A stretch of DNA of 64,000 nucleotides, from NCBI GenBank assembly GCA_963818645.1, contig CAWFTF010000005.1, forward strand, positions 1-64,000, in the 5' to 3' direction. Source of the stretch: Gp6-AA40 sp963818645. Its GTDB lineage: Bacteria > Acidobacteriota > Vicinamibacteria > Vicinamibacterales > UBA2999. The notes under the pieces are model-generated. The model did not search any database. It worked only from the letters and a program-made list of their open reading frames with translations, and had not been told where the DNA came from. Shown here in pieces: positions 58,615 to 64,000 of the stretch. Both the position numbers and the translations under genes were made by a program. Position 1 is the stretch's first letter. Each line of letters starts with the position of its first letter.

Positions 58615-59373
58615 TCACTTGCCGCCCGTCTTCTTCTCGTTCTCGAGACAGATGAACTCCATCAACTGCGTGTTCGGCAGCAGCGTCACTTCAACCGTCG
58701 TGCCCCACGGCTTCGTATACGCCTTCGCATCGTCGATGGTGATGCCGATGTCCATGTGACCGAAGTCCTTGCGACGGAACTTCGTCGTCACATGGAGCGC
58801 CTCTGTCGACGGCTTTCCCAACTGGTCGAGCCACACACGGCCGTTGAACCCACCGCTCTCGACGACCAGGGTGTCGCCATCCCACTTCGCAGTCGAGTAT
58901 CCATGCCACGTTGGAGCAACGTCGGGGTGCGGCACGAACTGCCGCCCGTCCATGAACGCTTGCCACCATAGATTGAACGCTTCGTGGATGAAGAACACGA
59001 CCTTCGGCGTCTGTACGATCTGCCAGGGCGCCGGTGCAAGCAACACCTTCGGTACGCCTTGCGGCAGACAGTTGGCGTCCGGCTCCTCTCTCCAGAATTT
59101 TCCGGCCGCGCGTTCGTCGTAGAGCGCCTTCGCCCACGGCTGGAACGGCACGTCTTCTTTGAGATCCTTCGCGAGGTTTCTGAGGTAGCCGGTCGGAGGA
59201 TTCCAGATGCCGGACAGATCGGGCTTGCCGTCAGACAAGCGAGGCGCAGGCGCGGAAAGATTGGGCTTGCCGTCAGCCGTACGTGGAATGTCCGGAGGTG
59301 GGATGTTCGACCACTGCGCGAAGGCCGTAGAGGAAACAGCAAGGATGAACGCGAGTTGAACCAGTGTTCTCAC
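58615..59373 (-). CDS. Secreted hypothetical protein with DGKPxLSGIW-type motif
   Basis: From GTG 59373 the 252-residue protein has a signal peptide (VQLAFILAVSSTAFAQ). It then has DGKPNLSAPAPR and DGKPDLSGIWNPPTGYLRNL, PFQPWAKALYDERAAGKF and a C-terminal domain (GYSTAKWDGDTLVVESGGFN; RRKDFGHMDIGITIDD). Proteins with this repeated DGKPDLSG motif are abundant in Acidobacteriota to my knowledge, often many per genome, without an assigned role. It ends 35 bases upstream of the TSUP gene start. Confidence 0.75.
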   Translation of the reverse strand: MRTLVQLAFILAVSSTAFAQWSNIPPPDIPRTADGKPNLSAPAPRLSDGKPDLSGIWNPPTGYLRNLAKDLKEDVPFQPWAKALYDERAAGKFWREEPDANCLPQGVPKVLLAPAPWQIVQTPKVVFFIHEAFNLWWQAFMDGRQFVPHPDVAPTWHGYSTAKWDGDTLVVESGGFNGRVWLDQLGKPSTEALHVTTKFRRKDFGHMDIGITIDDAKAYTKPWGTTVEVTLLPNTQLMEFICLENEKKTGGK

Positions 59374-59459
59374 GTTGACCTCCAGTCCGTGCCTACTCTA
59401 TCTCCGATCGGCTGGACGCTGTCTGATCGTCTGTTATCATCCCGCTGCGACGTATTGGC

Positions 59460-59863
59460 TCACTCGCAGTTGATCAGCCACGGTATGCCGAAACGATCGA
59501 CCACCGAGCCAAAGCGCGCAGCCCAGAACGTCTTCTCTAGTGGCATCAGGACCGTCCCGTTCGGGACGAGCGCGTTGTAGATCCGCTCGGCTTCAGCCGT
59601 GTCGCTAATCTGCAATGACAGCGAGAAGCCTTTGGGCTGCCTCGTACTGCTCTCATGAGGACGTCGCTCCCCATCAACAGATGGTCGCCGACGACGATGC
59701 TGCCGTGCATGATCTTGTCGCCCCACTCTTCCGGCACGCTATCCGCCATGGGCGAGCCGGCATAACGGAAGATCGGTCCAGGCTGGCCGCCGAGATGCTG
59801 CTCGTAGAACTTGAACGCGGCCTCGCAGTCCCCCTTGAAGCTCAGAACGGTGCTCGCCTTCAT
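59460..59863 (-). CDS. PhnB-like VOC protein, frameshifted
   Basis: From ATG 59863 the protein reads TVLSFKGDCEAAFKFYEQHL, PMADSVPEEWGDKIMHGSIV and GDHLLMGSDV, then loses its frame near 59650. In another frame it continues PKGFSLSLQISDTAEAERIY, GTVLMPLEKTFWAARFGSVV and DRFGIPWLINCE, the normal end of PhnB/3-demethylubiquinone-methyltransferase-like VOC proteins. Adding one base (or dropping two) restores a protein of about 135 residues. It is immediately downstream of the GNAT end (TGA then ATG). Confidence 0.82.
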
Positions 59864-61483
59864 TCACGCCTCCGCGAACTCGCTTGGATAACGGACAGCG
59901 CCTTTCAAACGCTCGCGCACACCCGCCGCGAGCTCGACGACCATGAAGACGTCCTGAGGCACGTCGAAATCGCGCAGCGTCAACCCTCGCGTATGCGCGG
60001 GCTCGAATCCGAAGCGCGGATAGTACTCGGGATGACCGACGACGACCACAGCCGAATATCCATGCTGGCGGCACGCCTCGAGTCCGGCGCGAACCAGTTG
60101 GCCGCCTACGCCGGCGCGTTGATCCTCCGGCCGAACTGACATCGGCCCCAGACCGGCGACACGAAATCCAACGGGAGGCTCGAGGCTGACAGGCGTGAAC
60201 AGGATGTGTCCGATCACCAGATCGTTTTTTATCGCAACCAACGAGATACTGTCGGGCGCCTCGCGAAGGCTCTCTACGATCCGCGCCTCTATCTGTGAAT
60301 CAAATGCCTGCTCGTTGACCTCACGAACACGGGTGGCGTCGGATGGCTGTTCGAAGCGGACGTTAATCATCCTCGTTTGCAGCTGCCTCACCCACAGGCA
60401 AGCCTCAGTTACTAAGCCGCGCCACACACGCGCGCTTTTCTCACAGAAACTTAGACCGGAAGCAGCCTCCACAACGCTCACGATCGACTCGGTGGATACG
60501 ACGCGGTTCAGGCGGAAACCGGCCCGACCGAGGAGCGAGCCGTATTCGGCTTCTGTGCGTTCCTGGCCGCCAGGGAACACCAGCATGACGATGTCCTGCA
60601 CCTTGCCTTGATGAGGGGTATCTCCCGCCGGCAGGACCGTCTCGACAATCAGGAGGCGGCCGTCCGGTGGCATGACTTTGCGGCAGTGACCGAGGATGGT
60701 CAGACACTGCTCTTCGTTCCAGTCGTGAATGATGTGCGAGAGCAGATAGGCGTCGCCTCCGGCGGGCACTCGCTCGAAGAAATCGCCCTGCTCGATCGCG
60801 ACTCGCGCCTCGACGCCGCGCGCCTTGAGCAGGGCCGGGGCGGCGGTCACCACATGGGGGCGGTCGTAGAGGACACCGCGCGGCGCTGGGTGTTGAGACA
60901 GGATCGCGGCCAGCATGTTGCCCGTTGCGCCACCGACGTCCACAATCGTTTTGAACCCTGAGAAGTCGTACGCCCTGGCCACGGCAGGCGGCTCGGCACC
61001 GTGGTAACCGACCATCGCCTCGCTGAAATCCGACGCCTGCTCCGGATGTTGCGCGAGGTAGTCGAAGAACGGCATCCCGTGGGCTCGCTCAAATCCCGTC
61101 TTTCCCGTTTCCAGTGAATAGACGATCTCTTCCCATCCACGCCAGAACGCCGGGCCGCAGAATGCCATCAACGTCGCGCGCGCCGAGCCCGGGGCGCCCG
61201 TCTTGAGCGCTTCGCCCAGAGACGTCAGCGCGAAGCGCTGCCCGTCTCGCTCTGTGAGGATGCCCAGGCCGGCCAGCGTACGCAGGAGGCGATGCAGCGA
61301 TGCCGCGTCCATACGCATCGTCCCGGACAGTTCGGCGGCACTCCGCGGTGCTTCGGCCAGGCGATCGGCGATGCCAAGTTTCGCTGCCGCGTACACGACT
61401 GCCGAGACCCATGACGCAGTCCCCATCTGTATCAATTGCGCGTGAGGCGGCAAGCCTCGCGAAGTCGCCCCGTTATCCGTCAT
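59864..61483 (-). CDS. O-methyltransferase joined to a GNAT acetyltransferase domain
   Basis: Residues 1 to ~335 form a plant-type/ASMT-like SAM O-methyltransferase: an N-terminal winged-helix dimerisation part (LGIADRLAEAPRSAAELSGT), SAM motif DVGGATGNMLAAIL, and HIIHDWNEEQCLTILGHCRK with the catalytic His. Residues ~372-539 form a GNAT domain (MINVRFEQPSDATRVREVNE ... GLGPMSVRPEDQRAGVGGQL, acetyl-CoA loop; YPRFGFEPA). The linker (~335-371) looks like noncoding sequence, and methyltransferases normally end near SIVSVVEA. The joint frame may be real, or an indel near 60460 may have removed a stop. If the genes are separate, the GNAT starts at ATG 60370. Confidence 0.75.
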   Translation of the reverse strand: MTDNGATSRGLPPHAQLIQMGTASWVSAVVYAAAKLGIADRLAEAPRSAAELSGTMRMDAASLHRLLRTLAGLGILTERDGQRFALTSLGEALKTGAPGSARATLMAFCGPAFWRGWEEIVYSLETGKTGFERAHGMPFFDYLAQHPEQASDFSEAMVGYHGAEPPAVARAYDFSGFKTIVDVGGATGNMLAAILSQHPAPRGVLYDRPHVVTAAPALLKARGVEARVAIEQGDFFERVPAGGDAYLLSHIIHDWNEEQCLTILGHCRKVMPPDGRLLIVETVLPAGDTPHQGKVQDIVMLVFPGGQERTEAEYGSLLGRAGFRLNRVVSTESIVSVVEAASGLSFCEKSARVWRGLVTEACLWVRQLQTRMINVRFEQPSDATRVREVNEQAFDSQIEARIVESLREAPDSISLVAIKNDLVIGHILFTPVSLEPPVGFRVAGLGPMSVRPEDQRAGVGGQLVRAGLEACRQHGYSAVVVVGHPEYYPRFGFEPAHTRGLTLRDFDVPQDVFMVVELAAGVRERLKGAVRYPSEFAEA

Positions 61484-61497
61484 CTACATCTCCTCGT

Positions 61498-62721
61498 TTA
61501 TCTGCCTGTACGCCTGAGCGCGGTCTGCTCCATGACCCGCAGCAGGTTTCCACCCAGGATCTTCGTGACGTCGCGCTCCGAGTAGCCCCGTTTCAGAAGC
61601 TCGCCGGTGATCTTCGGGAGCTTCGAAGCATCCTCCATCCCCAGGGGCATGATCGCGCCATCGAAGTCCGATCCCAGTCCCACGTGATCGATTCCGGCAA
61701 CCTTCACCGCGTGTTCGATGTGATCGACGATCTCGACCCAGGTGACGGCGGGCATCTGCCGGTTGCTCATCGCTTCGTGGTAGATCCGACTCCAGTCGAG
61801 GATCAGGCAGGCCTCGTCCTCGCCGCACTGCTTCGCTGCCCCATCGAGCTGCGCCTGCACGCCGGCAGGAGGCTTGGCCGTCCGGAACGTTTCACTGATA
61901 AACCCCGCGTTGTAGTTGATCATGATCACGCCGCCATTCTTCGCAAGCGCGCGCAGCATGTCATCGGTCATGTTACGCGGGCTGTCTGAGATGGCGCGGC
62001 AGGAAGAATGCGACGCAATCACGGGAGCCGTCGTCACCTCGAGGGTGTCGTAGAACGTCTTGTCCGAGACGTGCGAGACGTCCACCATGACGCCCAGGCG
62101 ATTGAGCTCGCGCACGACGTCCTTGCCAAATGGCGTGAGCCCGTTGTGGGCCGCCGTGTCGCCGGACGAGTCCGCCCATGTCGTGTTGCGGCTGTGGGTC
62201 AGGGTCATGTAGCGGACGCCGAGCGCGGCGTACGCGCGCAGCAGACCCAGGTCGGCATCGATCATGTGTCCGCCTTCCATGCCCATGAGCGCGGCGACCT
62301 TGCGCTCCGCTACCGCGCGCCTGATATCCGCCACGGACGTGGCCAGCATCAGTTCTCGCGGGTGGGCGCGGACGGCCTCCCGTACCTTGTCGATTTGCTG
62401 AAGCGCCCGCTTCACGGCTAGCGGCCCGGTGACGTCTCCGGGCATGTAGATGGAGAAGAACAGCGCATCGAGGCCACCCTGGCGCATTCTCGAGATGTCG
62501 ATGCTGCCGGTGCTATTGCGCGCGCCGAGATCGAAGGCCGGATCGGACAGCAAGCGCATCGTCGTGTCGTCGTGTGTGTCGACGACGATGGCGCGGGCAT
62601 GAAGTTCTCGAGCGCGGGCAGCGACGACCTCGTCCGGGCCGGCATGCTGCGCCATGACGGTTGCGGAGATGAGAAGTGTCCACAACGTCGTCACGGCTCT
62701 TGTGAGGGTACGAATGTCCAA
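61498..62721 (-). CDS. Membrane/secreted dipeptidase, M19 family
   Basis: M19 (renal-type) dipeptidases are zinc enzymes cleaving dipeptides, often with D-residues. The 407-residue protein from TTG 62721 has a signal peptide (TTLWTLLISATVMAQ). The metal-site motifs are VDTHDDTTMRLL, LMGMEGGHMIDADLGLLRAY, SHSSCRAISDSPRNM and VGLGSDFDGA. TTG 62721 has GAGGGG ten bases upstream; a GTG at 62694 also keeps the signal peptide. The open frame beyond 62721 (to 63021) is Arg/Ser-rich and rejected. It lies 14 bases upstream of the methyltransferase gene and could share its transcript. Confidence 0.88.
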   Translation of the reverse strand: MDIRTLTRAVTTLWTLLISATVMAQHAGPDEVVAARARELHARAIVVDTHDDTTMRLLSDPAFDLGARNSTGSIDISRMRQGGLDALFFSIYMPGDVTGPLAVKRALQQIDKVREAVRAHPRELMLATSVADIRRAVAERKVAALMGMEGGHMIDADLGLLRAYAALGVRYMTLTHSRNTTWADSSGDTAAHNGLTPFGKDVVRELNRLGVMVDVSHVSDKTFYDTLEVTTAPVIASHSSCRAISDSPRNMTDDMLRALAKNGGVIMINYNAGFISETFRTAKPPAGVQAQLDGAAKQCGEDEACLILDWSRIYHEAMSNRQMPAVTWVEIVDHIEHAVKVAGIDHVGLGSDFDGAIMPLGMEDASKLPKITGELLKRGYSERDVTKILGGNLLRVMEQTALRRTGR

Positions 62722-63497
62722 TGTGTCACACCCCTCGAACGTCTCACCTTGGCATGCGCCGCGGTCTAACGCACCGCCGCTCACATGAGGCACGGGCGAG
62801 TCACAATACCACCGAGCGCGAGGGGCGCGCGTGAGCGCGGACCGGTGCCGTGATGTGCAGCGTCTGCTTAGCCGACGGATTCCTGAGGAACACCCCGACT
62901 CGATTTTCCTTCCTGTCCGGCCAGTATTGCGGTCGCAAGAGCCTAATCGCGCCGGGGGTCTCGCTCGGGCTCCAGGCGAACACGAACCGCTCGATCTCGC
63001 CAGCGCTCGAATCTGAGTCAAGGCGAGATGCTCGCGCGACCGCTGGTGATCGTGCGACGGCGGCGGTTCAAGTGCGTGGACTCGTCTCGCTTTTCCCCGC
63101 CAAGCTGCTCCGCGCGCGATTGCAAGGTCACCAAGTCAACTGTGTTCGGCGTGCGACCGCTCTCCAGTCAAAGCGCTCACGGGCTTCCACTGGCTGGAGC
63201 GACACATGCGGCGCACGAGCGCTTCACCCACTGCCTGACTCGGCGAGTTGCGCCGAACGAAGTGCCCGTCTCAAACAGATCGATGCATTCCGCCGATGCA
63301 GGCGCGAAGGGCTGTCAGCGACGATGCCGCGATACTGGGCTCGAAGGACGCGACGGCCCGACCGCGGCAGGCCCGGATCGGCGGGTAGTCCATTAGCGAT
63401 GACTTGATATCGATCGGTGAGCTCGGTCGAGATATCCCTGGCGGATGGCCGCGAGGGGATCATCGACTTGCACGCCCGCCGCGGCGTGGACGGCGAA
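62722..63497. other. Region without a recognisable gene
   Basis: This 776-base stretch upstream of the dipeptidase gene holds only low-quality frames. One + strand frame (62850-63407) begins MMCSVCLADGFLRNTP. The opposite frame contains RFVFAWSPSETPGAIRLLRP with several Trp and could be a remnant. Neither matches a family I know. Near 63408-63438 there is an imperfect palindrome around GATATCGATC ... GAGATATC. The region presumably contains the dipeptidase promoter, but I see no clear boxes. Confidence 0.4.
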
Positions 63498-63670
63498 TCG
63501 CACCAACAGAGGAGTGAACGATCGCACCAATCAGCGCAGCGGGATCGCACCGACAAGCGTCAGTTCAGTCGCACCGACCAGCGTTGAGACGATCGCACCG
63601 ACACCGTCAGCGCATCGCACCGACACGCGAAGCCGGGATCGCACCGACAAGCATCCAGAGAGCATTGCAC
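63498..63670. repeat. Eight-copy ~24-nt degenerate tandem repeat
   Basis: The core TCGCACCRAC begins at 63498, 63522, 63545, 63569, 63593, 63615 and 63639, with a diverged copy (TTGCACCTAC) at 63665. Steps are 24, 23, 24, 24, 22, 24 and 26. A second conserved part (ARGCG) follows the core in most copies; the other ~10 bases vary. The copies drift between frames, so the array is not coding. It lies directly downstream of the M20 peptidase stop codon (63671-63673, - strand), and the last core ends on the base before that stop. Confidence 0.8.
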
Positions 63671-64000
63671 CTACGACAGTTGGGCGATCTCCTGATAGAG
63701 ATACGCCGACGCGATGATGCCGTTGTGGAAGTTACCGAGGTCGAGGCGCTCGTCGGGCGCGTGGGCGTTCTCGTCGGGCAAGCCAACACCGAAGAGCACG
63801 CTCGGGAGACCGAGTTCCTGCTGGAACGTTGACACCACTGGAATCGATCCGCCCTCGCGGTTGAAGACCGGCGCCTGGCCGAAACCCTGCTCGATGGCGC
63901 GTCCCGCGGCACGCACGTACTTGTTGTCGAATTCCGTCATCCACGGCTTGCCGCCGTGCATGCGTGTGATCTTCAGCTCCACCGTCTTTGGGCAGACCTT
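63671..64000 (-). CDS. M20-family metallopeptidase, C-terminal part (cut by window edge)
   Basis: The frame is open to the window end and reads KVCPKTVELKITRMHGG, PWMTEFDNKYVRAAGRAIEQ, FNREGGSIPVVSTFQQELGL, and then GLPDENAHAPDERLDLGNFH. This is the end of an M20 (Zn) dipeptidase/deacylase: the GGSIPVV segment and the NAHAPDE motif (metal-binding His) are typical. The N-terminal catalytic half lies outside the window. The product ends at 63671, immediately after the tandem repeat array in + coordinates. Confidence 0.88.
   Translation of the reverse strand, partial: KVCPKTVELKITRMHGGKPWMTEFDNKYVRAAGRAIEQGFGQAPVFNREGGSIPVVSTFQQELGLPSVLFGVGLPDENAHAPDERLDLGNFHNGIIASAYLYQEIAQLS

Noticed and set aside
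61498..63021. Extended dipeptidase with ~100 extra N-terminal residues
   Set aside because: The extra part is Arg/Ser-rich; a signal peptide begins near 62694-62721, so the shorter start is preferred.
62850..63407. 185-residue + strand frame in the gap before the tandem array
   Set aside because: No family motif, mixed composition and no ribosome site; described as gene-free region instead.
63498..63670. CRISPR array
   Set aside because: Units are only ~24 nt, imperfect throughout and have no unique spacers; no cas gene is in the window.
63445..63717. Protein made of the 24-nt repeats
   Set aside because: The repeat phase shifts between frames (steps of 22, 23 and 26), so it does not encode a regular peptide repeat.

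Overview
The window is about 64 kb of GC-rich, gene-dense bacterial chromosome with no tRNA, rRNA, CRISPR array, recognisable insertion sequence or prophage gene that I could find. The gene content (S46 peptidase, DUF1684 lipoprotein, secreted proteins with DGKPDLSGIW-type motifs, a fadN-fadA-fadE type beta-oxidation operon, cytochrome/ankyrin proteins, PASTA-bearing division PBP) suggests an Acidobacteriota genome, perhaps of the Vicinamibacteria (old subdivision 6). That placement is inference from family knowledge, not a computed phylogeny.

Layout. 1-6.7 kb: zinc-ribbon protein, RNase HI and methionine aminopeptidase on +, then on - an S46 peptidase, a VapBC toxin-antitoxin pair and a PgeF/YfiH enzyme that diverges from acpS. 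6.75-25.4 kb: a radical SAM protein and a complete-looking dcw cell-wall/division cluster on - (mraZ-rsmH-ftsL-ftsI-murE-murF-mraY-murD-ftsW-murG-murC-ftsQ-ftsA-ftsZ), led by a near-consensus sigma-70 promoter. murB and ddl are not in it. 25.5-32.4 kb: ychF, then a sugar/glycoconjugate locus on + (glycosyltransferase, two SDR enzymes, DegT aminotransferase, STN-like secreted protein, GNAT-like protein). 32.4-45.8 kb: yqeY, murJ, an Fsr-like MFS transporter, rhomboid protease, cupin, fused alpha/beta 2-oxoacid dehydrogenase E1, beta-propeller protein, ABC exporter, DDAH-like hydrolase and a GMC oxidoreductase with its small subunit. 45.8-56.7 kb: a cytochrome/prenyltransferase-fold/ankyrin protein on -, then a fatty-acid beta-oxidation operon on + with two alpha/beta hydrolases inside it, followed by DUF1684, HAD and SirB1-like genes. 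56.7-64 kb: mostly - strand accessory genes (VOC proteins, DUF4440, TSUP permease, methyltransferase-GNAT ORF, M19 dipeptidase) and, at the edge, the 3' end of an M20 peptidase.

Two patterns cut across the window. First, at least nine genes, including the essential murE, murF and murJ, are broken by single-base indels that restore a full family-like protein when corrected; most behave as one extra base. This looks more like sequencing or assembly error than pseudogenisation, and it creates artefacts such as an apparent MurJ-MFS fusion. Second, many intergenic gaps are filled with short degenerate word-like repeats, each gap using its own word, and some of these supply stop codons, start codons or the first codons of neighbouring genes. 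The clearest non-coding structures are an eight-copy ~24-nt degenerate tandem array at 63.5 kb and a 23-nt inverted repeat that starts right after the thiolase stop codon and encloses the acyl-CoA dehydrogenase start codon at 52.65 kb.
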